Source of the DNA: Osedax symbiont Rs1
Lineage (GTDB): Bacteria; Pseudomonadota; Gammaproteobacteria; Pseudomonadales; Balneatricaceae
Length of the DNA stretch: 64,000 nt
Direction: 5' to 3'
Assembly: GCA_000416275.1 (NCBI GenBank)
Contig: ASZJ01000114.1
Coordinates: 71,888-135,887, forward strand
Shown: piece by piece, positions 18,075 to 27,521 of the stretch
Numbering within the stretch: position 1 is the first letter of the stretch
Layout: each line of letters begins with the position of its first letter
Made by a program: the position numbers and the translations under genes
The notes under the pieces: generated by a model
Told to the model about the DNA's origin: nothing
What the model saw: only the letters and a program-made list of their open reading frames with translations
The model's database searches: none

Positions 18075-19349
18075 ATGCATATTGATGATGCAAAAATTGC
18101 AGTAATAGGCCTAGGTTATGTCGGGTTACCTTTAGCAGTAGAGTTTGGTAAAAAAGTCCAAACTAGTGGTTTTGATATCAATCAGCGACGTATAAATGAG
18201 CTTTTAGATAATAAAGATTCCACGCTTGAGGTTTCTAGTGCTGAGATGGCTAAAGCCAAGAACTTGACCTTTACTAGCGATCTTGAAGATTTAGCCAATG
18301 CTAATGTTTATATAGTCACTGTTCCGACCCCTATTGATGAAAATAATACTCCTGATTTAACGCCGTTAATCAAATCATCGCAAATGATAGCTTCAGTGAT
18401 ATCTCGCGGTGATATTGTTATTTATGAGTCGACTGTTTATCCGGGCGCTACTGAAGAAGTTTGTATTCCACTGGTTGAAAAAGGCAGTGGGCTTAAATTT
18501 AACCGAGATTTTTTTGCCGGCTATAGTCCTGAGAGAATTAATCCAGGTGATAAAGTAAACACGCTGACTAAAATAAAGAAAATCACCTCTGGTTCCACTG
18601 AGGAAATCGCGACCTTTGTCGATGATTTATATGCTTCGATAATTGTGGCCGGAACACATAAAGCAAGTTCCATCAAAGTAGCAGAAGCTGCAAAAGTCAT
18701 AGAAAATACTCAGCGGGATTTGAATATAGCGATTATCAATGAATTTGCTAAAATATTTAATCGACTAGGTATTGATACACAAGAAGTTCTGAATGCAGCG
18801 GGCACTAAATGGAATTTTCTACCCTTTAAACCTGGCTTGGTTGGCGGGCATTGTATTAGCGTCGATCCATACTACTTGACCCACAAGGCCAAGGAGGTCG
18901 GTTATCAACCCGAAGTAATTCTTGCGGGGCGGCGTATAAATGATGGCATGGGAGGCTATGTTGCTACTCAGCTAGTAAAGGCGGTCAGTAAAAAGAAAAT
19001 TCATATTGATGAAGCGCGGGTGTTAGTGCTAGGTTTTACTTTCAAAGGTGATTGTCCTGATGTTCGAAATACTAAAATAATAGATATAGTGACAGAGCTT
19101 AATAGCTTTAATATGCAAGTTGATGTCTATGATCAATGGGCGGATGCCGCTGAGGTTTACAAAGAATACGGTATAGAGCTAAAAAATCAGCTCGTAGAAA
19201 ATTACTACGATGCTATTATTTTGGCTGTTGATCACAATGAGTTTAAAACTTGGGGTGAGAACAAAATCAGGTCTTATGGTAAAGACAAACACGTATTGTA
19301 CGATGTTAAATATGTGTTAGAAATAAACGAGTCTGATTTACGACTGTAA
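18075..19349 (+). CDS. wbpA: UDP-N-acetylglucosamine 6-dehydrogenase (WbpA/TviB family)
   Basis: This 424-residue NAD-dependent dehydrogenase oxidises C6 of UDP-GlcNAc (or UDP-GalNAc) to the uronic acid. The Rossmann motif [15 protein letters not shown] (residues 12-26), the [11 protein letters not shown] segment, [10 protein letters not shown], and the catalytic Cys in [15 protein letters not shown] identify the UDP-glucose/GDP-mannose dehydrogenase superfamily; PERINPGD and [12 protein letters not shown] are typical of the WbpA/WbpO/TviB branch. Downstream wbpB, wbpD and wbpE support the WbpA role, making UDP-GlcNAcA for the UDP-ManNAc(3NAc)A pathway. By sequence alone TviB or WbpO would fit equally. 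Confidence 0.9.
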   Translation: MHIDDAKIAVIGLGYVGLPLAVEFGKKVQTSGFDINQRRINELLDNKDSTLEVSSAEMAKAKNLTFTSDLEDLANANVYIVTVPTPIDENNTPDLTPLIKSSQMIASVISRGDIVIYESTVYPGATEEVCIPLVEKGSGLKFNRDFFAGYSPERINPGDKVNTLTKIKKITSGSTEEIATFVDDLYASIIVAGTHKASSIKVAEAAKVIENTQRDLNIAIINEFAKIFNRLGIDTQEVLNAAGTKWNFLPFKPGLVGGHCISVDPYYLTHKAKEVGYQPEVILAGRRINDGMGGYVATQLVKAVSKKKIHIDEARVLVLGFTFKGDCPDVRNTKIIDIVTELNSFNMQVDVYDQWADAAEVYKEYGIELKNQLVENYYDAIILAVDHNEFKTWGENKIRSYGKDKHVLYDVKYVLEINESDLRL

Positions 19350-19370
19350 CGAATTGCAAAAGAGAATATC

Positions 19371-20342
19371 ATGAAGAGATTTGGGTTGATTGGCGCCGGC
19401 GGCTATATAGCACCACGGCATTTAAAGGCCATTAAAGAAACTGGAAACGAATTGGTCGTAGCTATGGATATTAATGATTCAGTTGGAATTATGGATAGTT
19501 ATTTCCCCGAAGCGGAATTTTTTACCAGCTTTGAAGAGTTCGCTGCTTTTGTCGAAGATTTGGATCAACAAGGTCAAAAACTTGATTATATAGCGATAGG
19601 ATCACCCAATTACCTGCATTTGCCCCATATGAAATTTGCATTGCAAAATGGAATAGATGTTATATGCGAAAAACCTCTAGTACTGAATATTGAAGATTTA
19701 GATACATTGACGCGCTATGAAAAAAAATACCATGCCCGGGTCAACTCCATCCTACAGCTGCGTTTACATCCTTCAATTATTGAGCTGCGAGAAAAAGTGC
19801 AGAACGCGCCCAGTGACAAGGTTTTTGACGTTGATCTTACTTACTTAACTTCACGTGGAAAGTGGTATCTTAAGTCTTGGAAAGGCTTCGATGCTAAATC
19901 AGGGGGAGTAGCAACTAATATTGGCGTGCATTTCTATGATATGTTGCATTTTATATTTGGTGACATTAAGTACAACGAAGTGCACTACAGAGATGCAAAA
20001 ACGTCTTCTGGATACTTAGAGTACGAAAGAGCGAGAGTGCGATGGTTCTTGTCGATAGACGGAAAGCACTTGCCAGATAATGCGATTCAAGGCGAGAAAT
20101 TGACCTTTCGTAGTATTACCATTGAAGGCGAAGAACTTGAATTCTCCGGCGGTTTTACCGATTTACACACTCAAAGTTATCAAAAAATGTTGGCGGGTGA
20201 AGGATATGGTGTTGAAGATAATCGTGCCGCGATTGAAACTGTCGACGTGATGCGAAAATCTATTTTGATAGAAAATCCGCTCAATCCGCATCCACTTCTA
20301 GCTAAAGTTATAAACAAACCAATTAAAGTAGCTGTTCAATGA
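19371..20342 (+). CDS. wbpB: UDP-GlcNAcA 3-dehydrogenase (Gfo/Idh/MocA family)
   Basis: WbpB oxidises C3 of UDP-GlcNAcA to the keto sugar, with NAD recycled by alpha-ketoglutarate in the WbpA/B/E system. The 323-residue protein has an N-terminal Rossmann motif ([16 protein letters not shown]) and the Gfo/Idh/MocA EKP motif in CEKPLVLN with the catalytic Lys, then the C-terminal sheet domain with [19 protein letters not shown] containing the expected His. It overlaps wbpD by four bases (ATGA), indicating translational coupling. Length and motifs match WbpB of Pseudomonas O-antigen loci. Confidence 0.9.
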   Translation: MKRFGLIGAGGYIAPRHLKAIKETGNELVVAMDINDSVGIMDSYFPEAEFFTSFEEFAAFVEDLDQQGQKLDYIAIGSPNYLHLPHMKFALQNGIDVICEKPLVLNIEDLDTLTRYEKKYHARVNSILQLRLHPSIIELREKVQNAPSDKVFDVDLTYLTSRGKWYLKSWKGFDAKSGGVATNIGVHFYDMLHFIFGDIKYNEVHYRDAKTSSGYLEYERARVRWFLSIDGKHLPDNAIQGEKLTFRSITIEGEELEFSGGFTDLHTQSYQKMLAGEGYGVEDNRAAIETVDVMRKSILIENPLNPHPLLAKVINKPIKVAVQ

Positions 20343-20920
20343 GCGACTATTATCAGCACCCAAGCGCAATCGTAGACGAAGGTGCTAGCATTGGTAAAGA
20401 CTCTCGAGTCTGGCACTTTGTGCATATTTGTGCCGGTGCAGTAATAGGCAATGGCGTTTCACTAGGACAAAATGTATTCGTTGGCAATAAAGTGACTATT
20501 GGCGATCACTGCAAAATTCAAAATAATGTCTCTGTATACGATAATGTACATCTAGAGGAAGGGGTTTTCTGTGGTCCTAGTGTGGTCTTTACCAACGTAT
20601 ATAATCCCCGTTCATTAATAGAGCGCAAGGAAGAGTACCGTGATACCTTGGTCAAAATAGGTGCGACTTTAGGTGCTAATTGTACTATTGTCTGCGGCGT
20701 TACCATCAATGATTTTGCATTTATTGGCGCAGGCGCAGTAGTTAATAAAGATGTGCCAGCCTATGCACTGATGGTGGGTGTGCCGGCCAAGCAGATAGGT
20801 TGGATGAGTGAGCATGGTGAGCAGTTGTCGCTACCGTTAAAAGGTCAAGGCAGTGAACTTTGTATTCACAGCGGTAAAAAATACCAACTATCTGGCTCGA
20901 TATTATCAGTAGCTAAATAA
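20339..20920 (+). CDS. wbpD: UDP-2-acetamido-3-amino-glucuronate N-acetyltransferase
   Basis: WbpD acetylates the 3-amino group of UDP-GlcNAc(3NH2)A using acetyl-CoA. The 193 residues form a left-handed beta-helix made of hexapeptide repeats (for example [20 protein letters not shown] and [20 protein letters not shown]) with the loop [14 protein letters not shown] that carries the active-site region. The trimeric acetyltransferase fold is certain; the substrate follows from its place between wbpB and wbpE. The ATG overlaps the wbpB stop. Confidence 0.9.
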   Translation: MSDYYQHPSAIVDEGASIGKDSRVWHFVHICAGAVIGNGVSLGQNVFVGNKVTIGDHCKIQNNVSVYDNVHLEEGVFCGPSVVFTNVYNPRSLIERKEEYRDTLVKIGATLGANCTIVCGVTINDFAFIGAGAVVNKDVPAYALMVGVPAKQIGWMSEHGEQLSLPLKGQGSELCIHSGKKYQLSGSILSVAK

Positions 20921-20931
20921 GTAGAAATTAT

Positions 20932-22050
20932 ATGCAATTTATAGATCTAAAATCCCAGTATCAACATTTAAAACAGCGCATTGATGCACGTATTCAAACA
21001 GTGCTCGATCATGGTCAGTATATTATGGGGCCTGAGGTTCAAGAGCTAGAAGAAAAGCTTGCTGAATACGTTGGTGTTAAGCATGTTATTACTTGTGCTA
21101 ATGGTACCGATGCATTAACCCTTGCTTTGATGGCGATGAACATAAAACAAGGCGATGCGGTTTTTGTCCCCACGTTTACCTTTTTTGCCTCTGCAGAGAG
21201 TATCGCCTTTGCAGGTGCTACTCCGGTATTTGTTGACTCCGATGCCAGCACTTTTAATATCTGTGCAAAAGATCTTGAATATAGAATTGAACAAGTTTTG
21301 GCGGAAGGTAAATTAAATATTAAAGCCATAATGGCGGTCGACCTGTTTGGATTACCTGCTAATTATCCTGAACTTAAAAAAATCGCTGAAAAATACAATT
21401 TAAAACTGATCGAAGATGCCGCCCAGGGCTTTGGTGGAGGGATTTATGATGATCAGGGTATTATTAAACGCGCGGGTAGTTTTGGTGATATATCTACGAC
21501 CAGCTTTTTTCCGTCTAAGCCGTTAGGTTGCTACGGTGATGGTGGTGCCATCTTTACCGATAATGACGAATACGCAGCATTGCTGCGATCTTATCGAGTA
21601 CACGGCAAAGGTCAAAATAAATACGATAATATTCGTATTGGAATGAATAGTCGTTTGGATACAATTCAAGCGGCGATCTTATTAGAGAAATTGGCTGAAT
21701 TTCCAGTGGAACTTGAGGCGAGGAATATGTTGGCAGAAAATTATAACAATGTCCTTGCTGATAAATATAATATACCTGAGGTACCGGCAGGATATAATAG
21801 CTCATGGGCGCAATATACGCTGCAAAGTGATTGTCGTGTAGAGCTAATGACTACGCTGGAAGAAAAAAGTATACCAAGTATGATTTATTACGGTACCTGT
21901 ATGCATCAACAACCGGCTTTGAGAGATTATAAAGTTTATGGTAAGTCATTACTTGTAGCTGAAAACTTAGCTAGAAATGTATTTAGCCTGCCAATGCATG
22001 GCTATAGCATCGATTATTATAAAGTAATGGCGACGCTGGGTATTAATTAA
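20932..22050 (+). CDS. wbpE: UDP-2-acetamido-2-deoxy-3-oxo-glucuronate aminotransferase
   Basis: WbpE is a PLP-dependent DegT/DnrJ/EryC1 aminotransferase that converts the 3-keto sugar to UDP-GlcNAc(3NH2)A with glutamate. The 372-residue protein starts MQFIDLKSQY, has the cofactor phosphate loop NGTDALTLAL, the Asp in LIEDAAQGFGG, and the Schiff-base Lys at about residue 196 in FFPSKPLGCYGDGGA. It follows wbpD by 11 bases. A degraded IS200-like element and about 1 kb of decayed DNA separate it from the next gene (wzx), so the operon is interrupted here. Confidence 0.92.
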   Translation: MQFIDLKSQYQHLKQRIDARIQTVLDHGQYIMGPEVQELEEKLAEYVGVKHVITCANGTDALTLALMAMNIKQGDAVFVPTFTFFASAESIAFAGATPVFVDSDASTFNICAKDLEYRIEQVLAEGKLNIKAIMAVDLFGLPANYPELKKIAEKYNLKLIEDAAQGFGGGIYDDQGIIKRAGSFGDISTTSFFPSKPLGCYGDGGAIFTDNDEYAALLRSYRVHGKGQNKYDNIRIGMNSRLDTIQAAILLEKLAEFPVELEARNMLAENYNNVLADKYNIPEVPAGYNSSWAQYTLQSDCRVELMTTLEEKSIPSMIYYGTCMHQQPALRDYKVYGKSLLVAENLARNVFSLPMHGYSIDYYKVMATLGIN

Positions 22051-22184
22051 TTACTTCATTGTTGCGTTCTGATATATAAGGTTAGACGAATTGTCTTGGT
22101 GTTGATGCAGTCTCTAGGCGGTGCTAAAAAATGACCATAATTATCTATTTCTGTTAAAATTAAGTACTCCAAAATATATTTGAA

Positions 22185-22800
22185 CTCAGATTACCGCGCC
22201 CTCTGGGCGGGGATAAAAAAAGCTTTGCGTTAAAATTACTCAGATGTACATCCTAAAAGAATTGTTCCCGCAATTCGATTAGGAGAGTACAAATCAGTAG
22301 ATTTAAAAAATTAGCACATGTTTTATGGCATTACCAGTAGCATATCGTATTTGTTCCCAAGTACCGTTATAGAATACTGGAGGGTGATTTAGGTCGATCA
22401 GTTTACCAAAGTATTAGAGTACAAACAGAGAGAGCAGGTTGCGAAGTGGTCGAGCTAAATGTACAGCCAGATCATGTCCATTTTCTGGTAAAAATACCAC
22501 CCAAGTTGTCTGTTTCCTCACTAGTTGGTCAAGTGAAAGGAAAAACGGCGATATTAATGTTTCAAAAGTATCCAGATTTAAGAACGAAAAGGTATTGGGG
22601 TAATCATTTTTGGTCAGTTGGGTATTACGTTGATACCGTAGGTATGGACACAGAAACGATTAGAAAGTACGTTAAATATCAAGATAAGAAGTAGCTAAAA
22701 AAATGGGAACAATTTAGATATTTCAGCAAAGTTCTTTGGGTTTTGCTGAGAACGGCCTTCTAGGCCGCTAACATACCACGTTTTTTAAGCGTGGTAGTTG
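22185..22800 (+). mobile_element. IS200/IS605-like insertion sequence, inactive
   Basis: The element surrounds the broken tnpA at 22293-22694. On the left, an imperfect GC-rich hairpin (CCGCGCC/GGGCGG at 22194-22210) and on the right a hairpin CGGCC/GGCCG (22753-22767) plus TACCACG/CGTGGTA (22774-22796) stand out against the AT-rich background. Subterminal hairpins without inverted terminal repeats or target duplication are typical of IS200/IS605. Exact ends are my estimate. Confidence 0.65.
22293..22694 (+). pseudogene. tnpA: IS200-type Y1 transposase tnpA, start codon lost and one nonsense mutation
   Basis: A 133-codon frame reads (I)SRFKKLAHVLWHYQ, a TAG at 22338-22340, then HIVFVPKYRYRILEGDL, and continues to VGQVKGKTAILMFQK and RYWGNHFWSVGYYVDTVG. 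The HUH motif (DHVHF), the catalytic Tyr region (IRKYVKYQ) and the total length match IS200-type transposases closely. The first codon is ATC where ATG is expected, 6 bases after AGGAGA, and the TAG replaces a Trp codon. So the transposase is dead by two point changes, a relatively recent loss. An internal GTG/ATG start near 22446 would lack the first domain half. Confidence 0.85.
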
Positions 22801-23539
22801 ATTATAGTTTTGTATTTAAATGGAAATTTAGCTGAAGTTATATTATTTATCTCTGCCGATCATATTATTCTCGATACATTGACTATTCGGGTATGTTTAG
22901 CTAATGGTTGAAGCTGGATATTTATTTAGACTGCTTATGTAATTATGAAGATATTCTAAGGAGGTATTTGATTTTAAATTACTAAAAACAGACTGGTAGC
23001 AACTCTTTCCCTGACTACAGACTGTCTGAGATCAACACTAGCGAAATCAATAATCTAAGTCTAAAGTGTTAAAAATTCTCGGATAAGCGTTAAGTGGCGC
23101 CCTCATGGGTAACATGATAATGCCTATAATTATGGTATATCTAAAATGCGTAAGCTGTATCTCTATGAATCATGAGGAAAAAATATAACACGCTTACTAG
23201 TGTGAATTGCAAGGCCTGGATGAAACTGAAAAATGGTGGGTTGAAAACCACTATTGTAGCTTGAAAAAATGTACAAATTTCTGATTTACTTATGAATAAG
23301 TAACTAGAAGACATTGTTGAAATGGATGAAAATAGGCTCAAATATTCAGTAGAGGCTAGCCGCCACTTATCTGCTGACAAACCTTGTAATTGCGTTAATG
23401 AGAAAATTTTTATTGGCATCGATTGAACTGGGCGCGCCGTAGCTAATTATAAGCTAACCCAATTGAAGCTGGTTTTTGTCCTAAGTGGGTTGATTATCTT
23501 GTTCTGTGTACAACGATAATAATTATGAGTACCTATCTA

Positions 23540-23745
23540 TGCAAAAAAAGATCCAGAATGTGGTGTTCAACCAGAGGATTGGCGAACGTGTAAAAGAACA
23601 CGTATCACATATCCAACCTAATAATGAATACAATATGAGCTTAAGCAACTGTTTGTTCGTTTTCAAGGCGTAGCAGCCGAAAATCTGCACAAATTCTTAG
23701 GGTGGTTTCATTGGTTGAACTTAATTAACAGGATGATAAGTCGCC
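23540..23745 (+). pseudogene. Possible transposase C-terminal remnant (IS1595/ISXO2-like)
   Basis: Between the IS200-like element and wzx, 22801-23866 has no intact gene. One stretch reads VSHIQPNNEYNMSL and, in another frame, LFVRFQGVAAENLHKFLGWF, resembling the H-I-Q-N-x-N-x-Y-x-x-x-L...RFxGVAxxYLxxYLGW ending of IS1595-type transposases as I recall it. Stops and frameshifts break it. The assignment is weak. The minus-strand reading frame at 23141-23419 shows no family features and I do not call it. Confidence 0.35.
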
Positions 23746-23866
23746 TGGCTGTTACATTATGGATTTTCTATGTACGACTTTTCAACAAGCTTTCCGTATA
23801 TAGTAGATTACTTTATGAAAAAAATTTTAGGAAACTCCCTTGAAGCATATAAGAATCATATGAATA

Positions 23867-25123
23867 ATGAGTAGATTTAAGCCGAAAACCGAAATTACTC
23901 GTAATATACTTACGCTCATGACAGGGACGAGCATTGCACAGGCCATACCTATTGCAATTAGTCCAATATTAACTAGAATATATTCTCCGGAGGAGTTTGG
24001 TGTCTTAGCTATTTACATAGCTGTCGTTAGTTTTATAGCTATAGTAGTAACAATGCGCTATGAACTAGCGATTGTATTACCGAAAACGGATAAAGAAGCT
24101 ATAAATGTGTTGGCTCTTTCGCTTGTTATTGTTTGTATTATTGTGCTTACCGTAACCTTACTAATATTTTTATTTAAAACCCAAATTTTGAGTATGCTGG
24201 GGGTTAAAAGTATAGGTGATTTTTTGTATTTCGTACCTGTTTCTGTTTTTCTTGCAGGCTTGAATCAAAGTTTCAATTATTGGTCTAACAGAAAAAAATA
24301 TTATGATAATATTTCTATATCACAGATATCTCAAAGTATTACAGTAGGGGTTGGCCAAGTTGGGCTCGGGTCAGGCGGACTAAGTTATGGTTTGATATTC
24401 GGTAATATACTAGGGAGGTTTATATGTGCTTTTTTTCTTTTAAACAAATTCATAAAAAATGATCTGGTATATATTAAAGAAGTAAATAAAAAAGATATTT
24501 TAAATCAGATGAGGATGTATAAAGATTTCCCTTTAATTAATTCATTGCATGCATTTAGCGATATTATCCGAAGTAGTGGATCAGTTATGCTCATAGCGAC
24601 TTTCTTTGGTTCTGCAGTTCTTGGGGTTTATGCATTGTCATTGAGGGTGCTGCAAGTCCCAACAGGGGTGGTTGGATCGGCACTTGGACAAGTCTTGTAT
24701 CAGAGGTTCACAGTAATATATAATGATAATAATGATAATTTATATGAATATGTTACAAAAATATTATTAAAGCTATTTATACTCGCCCTCCCTGTATTTA
24801 TTTTTTTATATTTTGTTTCACCCGGGTTGTTTGCATGGGTTTTTGGTGAAAAATGGAGAGTTGCTGGAGAGTATAGTCAGATACTAATACCATACTTGTT
24901 TATGAATTTTTTAATATCACCGATTTCCTCAATCCCTATAATCATAGGTAAGCAAAAGAATATTTTTTATATTAGCTTATTTGGAAATTTATTGTATATA
25001 TTAACAATCTGTGTGTTTAGTAAGCTAGGTATGATGCATGTTCTTATAATATTGAGCGTCACACAGTTTCTATTTTATCTATATGTGCTTTATTGGTATC
25101 TTAGTATTTTAAAGGAGGCTTAA
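23867..25123 (+). CDS. wzx: Polysaccharide flippase, Wzx-like
   Basis: A 418-residue integral membrane protein of the MATE/polysaccharide-transport family, with about 12 hydrophobic helices and the characteristic N-terminus FKPKTEITRNILTLMTGTSIAQAIPIAISPILTRIYSPEEFG. Wzx proteins flip undecaprenol-linked oligosaccharide across the inner membrane. It begins the very AT-rich central block of the island (23.9-30.6 kb). The methyltransferase gene starts 2 bases after its stop. Substrate specificity cannot be told. No Wzy polymerase gene is recognisable nearby. Confidence 0.85.
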   Translation: MSRFKPKTEITRNILTLMTGTSIAQAIPIAISPILTRIYSPEEFGVLAIYIAVVSFIAIVVTMRYELAIVLPKTDKEAINVLALSLVIVCIIVLTVTLLIFLFKTQILSMLGVKSIGDFLYFVPVSVFLAGLNQSFNYWSNRKKYYDNISISQISQSITVGVGQVGLGSGGLSYGLIFGNILGRFICAFFLLNKFIKNDLVYIKEVNKKDILNQMRMYKDFPLINSLHAFSDIIRSSGSVMLIATFFGSAVLGVYALSLRVLQVPTGVVGSALGQVLYQRFTVIYNDNNDNLYEYVTKILLKLFILALPVFIFLYFVSPGLFAWVFGEKWRVAGEYSQILIPYLFMNFLISPISSIPIIIGKQKNIFYISLFGNLLYILTICVFSKLGMMHVLIILSVTQFLFYLYVLYWYLSILKEA

Positions 25124-25125
25124 TT

Positions 25126-25875
25126 ATGAATCGTGAATATTGGGTAAATAGGATAAAAAAACATGGACATACAGGTTGGGCTGATAATCTTACGTATATA
25201 TATGATCAAAACATGAGGTTAAGCCTCGTAAAAAATATACTTATCAAATATTTCAATAATCCTGTAAATATATCATTAGATTATGGTTGCGGTAGTGGCG
25301 ATTTCAGCTGTTTGTTAGCCAAATATTCAAATAAAGTAATAGGTGTGGATATAGCTAATGAAATAGTAGAAATAGCCAATGCTAACTACCCAGAACAAAA
25401 TATAGAATTTAGCAATATTGATACTGAAATTTTTACGAATTATTCATATCAAGTGATAAACCTGATTACAGTCTTTCAGCATATGTTAGATGATGATAAA
25501 TTGGAAGAAATTATTCTCAACTTGTATAATCTATTGGCTGATGATGGCATTATTATCATTATTGACAGCTTTGGTTTAAAAGAAAAAAGTGAGTACTTGA
25601 AATCAAGAAATTATCATGAATTTGTTCAGTTGTTAAATAAATCAGGTTTTGATGTGTTAGAAACCCATAATTTGTATCATCCGCAAGGACTCCCAACAAA
25701 AATATTTGAATTATATAGTAGGAATTATTTTATACGACTATTAAATAAAATAAAACTATATTCAATATTAAACAAAATATCCACTTTAGTGTCAAATTTT
25801 GATAATCCAATAGTGATTTCGGAGACAGGGACAAAATTGATTATCGCTAGAAAATCTAATTATGGAATAGGCTAG
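25126..25875 (+). CDS. Class I SAM-dependent methyltransferase
   Basis: A 249-residue soluble protein with the SAM-binding motif I LDYGCGSGDFSCLLA (about residues 51-65), the acidic end of strand 2 (VIGVDIANEIVEIA), and motif-II-like INLITVFQHMLDD. It likely methylates a sugar or the growing glycan of the island; the target is unknown. It starts 2 bases after wzx and is strongly AT-rich. The C-terminal 70 residues have no recognised features. Confidence 0.75.
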   Translation: MNREYWVNRIKKHGHTGWADNLTYIYDQNMRLSLVKNILIKYFNNPVNISLDYGCGSGDFSCLLAKYSNKVIGVDIANEIVEIANANYPEQNIEFSNIDTEIFTNYSYQVINLITVFQHMLDDDKLEEIILNLYNLLADDGIIIIIDSFGLKEKSEYLKSRNYHEFVQLLNKSGFDVLETHNLYHPQGLPTKIFELYSRNYFIRLLNKIKLYSILNKISTLVSNFDNPIVISETGTKLIIARKSNYGIG

Positions 25876-25999
25876 GGATTGTTGAGTTTTTGCACCTTGA
25901 AACAAAACCTAAAGTAAATATAACGTGTACGATTTAATGATAAAAATTGTTATGCTAGTGATAGACAGACTGTATTAAAGTTAATAGTGGAGTGGAATA

Positions 26000-26908
26000 T
26001 TGATTATAATAATTGGCAATTCATATTTTGGGCCGAAAGTTGCCCATGCAATCAATAATCTGAATTTGGAGAAAGCTATTTATTTGAACACAAGCGAACT
26101 AATATATCATAAACTAAAGTTCCTATTATTAGCGCCATTCTCAAGTGTGATCTATTCAATATCTGCATCAATAAAGTTAGGTGGTGCATTGAAAGTGGCT
26201 CTTTTTTTTAAGAAACAGCTAGTTCAACACTTTATTGGTAGTGATGTGACCGATGCGATAGCTGACTTTAAGTCTAATAAACATTCTAGTAGGTTAATGG
26301 AGTCATCACGATATTTTACGGAAATCGATTGGGTTAGTAGAGAGGTAGAATTTAACTTACCGCTTACCACTGAGATTGTTGGCTTGCCCATCATAACTGA
26401 ATCGTATTTTCAAGTAAGTCATGTAAATAGAAAATCTGAGAATTTAACAATACTTTGTTATATTGGTAGAGGAAAAGAACAGTTTTATGGGATAGAAAAA
26501 TTGATAGAAGTGTCCAGGATCGCTCGTAATGTTGATTTTATCGTAATAGGCTCAATATGCAGTGAATACCATAACTGCTCACCACCTAATATTAGATATT
26601 TGGGGTGGGTTGATTCACCACAAGAATTGATGATGGCCTCAGATATATATTTAAGATTTACTGAACATGACGGTCTACCATTTAGTGTTATTGAAGCTTT
26701 AGCTTGCTCAAAATTTGTTATCTATAATCATGTGCTTCCGGAGTGTAACTATGCACAAACCGTCGAGGAAGTTATAGAAGAGATCGCTCTATTAAAATTA
26801 CGAATAGATAATGGGCAAGTAAATAAATGTGGTAGAAAATATTCTATATCTGAATATTCAACTGTCCCTTCATCTAAGAAAATTTACAAAAAATTAAGAG
26901 ATATTTAA
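26000..26908 (+). CDS. Glycosyltransferase, GT4-like
   Basis: A 302-residue protein in a polysaccharide locus. It has a short GT-B C-terminal half with DIYLRFTEHDGLPFSVIEALACSKFVIYNH (about 213-242), matching the E-x7-E-like donor-site region of GT4 enzymes, preceded by ILCYIGRGKEQFYGIEKLIE. The best start is TTG at 26000 behind GGAG; no good ATG is nearby. It is shorter than standard GT4 enzymes (about 350-380), lacking part of the acceptor domain, so it may be divergent. The 124-bp gap upstream shows no signal. Confidence 0.65.
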   Translation: MIIIIGNSYFGPKVAHAINNLNLEKAIYLNTSELIYHKLKFLLLAPFSSVIYSISASIKLGGALKVALFFKKQLVQHFIGSDVTDAIADFKSNKHSSRLMESSRYFTEIDWVSREVEFNLPLTTEIVGLPIITESYFQVSHVNRKSENLTILCYIGRGKEQFYGIEKLIEVSRIARNVDFIVIGSICSEYHNCSPPNIRYLGWVDSPQELMMASDIYLRFTEHDGLPFSVIEALACSKFVIYNHVLPECNYAQTVEEVIEEIALLKLRIDNGQVNKCGRKYSISEYSTVPSSKKIYKKLRDI

Positions 26909-26909
26909 A

Positions 26910-27509
26910 TTGCTAAATATTCCGAACAAAATTGGTGCATTATACAATATTTTATTAAATTCATATTTAGATATTATATTAGTAAGAAATTTAAACGATC
27001 ATACCAAAATATTTAAATCCGAAAATAAAAATCACGCTTCCTGTCAAAGCATCAACTATTCATTACTAATTGAAAGTTTGAAATATTTTGATATAAAAAA
27101 CGCTGATAATGTAGTTGATGTAGGGTCGGGGTTTGGGCGAATTGTTTTGTTTTTGAAATGGAAATATGGAATTAGTAATATAACGGGTTATGAAATTAAT
27201 AAGACCGCCAATAAAGTAAGCAGAAAGAATTGTCAAGGAAAAGGCATCAAAATTTTAGATGAAGATATCTTGGACTCCAAATTAACTCATTGTGTATATA
27301 TTTTGTTCAATCCATTTAATGGTTTGATTTTGGAAGAACTTCTTTATAAAAACAAGGAGATCACCGGCTTTAAACTAGTTTTTATTAACGCATATGAAGA
27401 ACATATCGCTGTTTTTAAAAAAAGTAAATATAAGGACTTACAAATCCATGTGTTGCATAATTTATACAAGGGAATTGAAGGTAAAAAATTGGTAATTGCT
27501 GAATATTAA
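26910..27509 (+). CDS. Putative class I methyltransferase
   Basis: A 199-residue protein with the glycine-rich SAM loop NVVDVGSGFGRIVLFL (about 70-85), then a strand-2 ITGYEINKTANK and LFNPFN (in the position of motif IV, N-P-F). This combination resembles small methyltransferases found in polysaccharide loci. Translation begins at TTG 26910, one base after the preceding stop. The acceptor is unknown. Like its neighbours, it is very AT-rich, suggesting acquisition with the block. Confidence 0.6.
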   Translation: MLNIPNKIGALYNILLNSYLDIILVRNLNDHTKIFKSENKNHASCQSINYSLLIESLKYFDIKNADNVVDVGSGFGRIVLFLKWKYGISNITGYEINKTANKVSRKNCQGKGIKILDEDILDSKLTHCVYILFNPFNGLILEELLYKNKEITGFKLVFINAYEEHIAVFKKSKYKDLQIHVLHNLYKGIEGKKLVIAEY

Positions 27510-27521
27510 TGGTGGTAATAA

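Noticed and set aside
23141-23419. Minus-strand 92-codon frame in the decayed region
   Set aside because: No ribosome site, no family features, Ser/Phe-rich composition expected from antisense of AT-rich DNA, and it lies within pseudogene debris.
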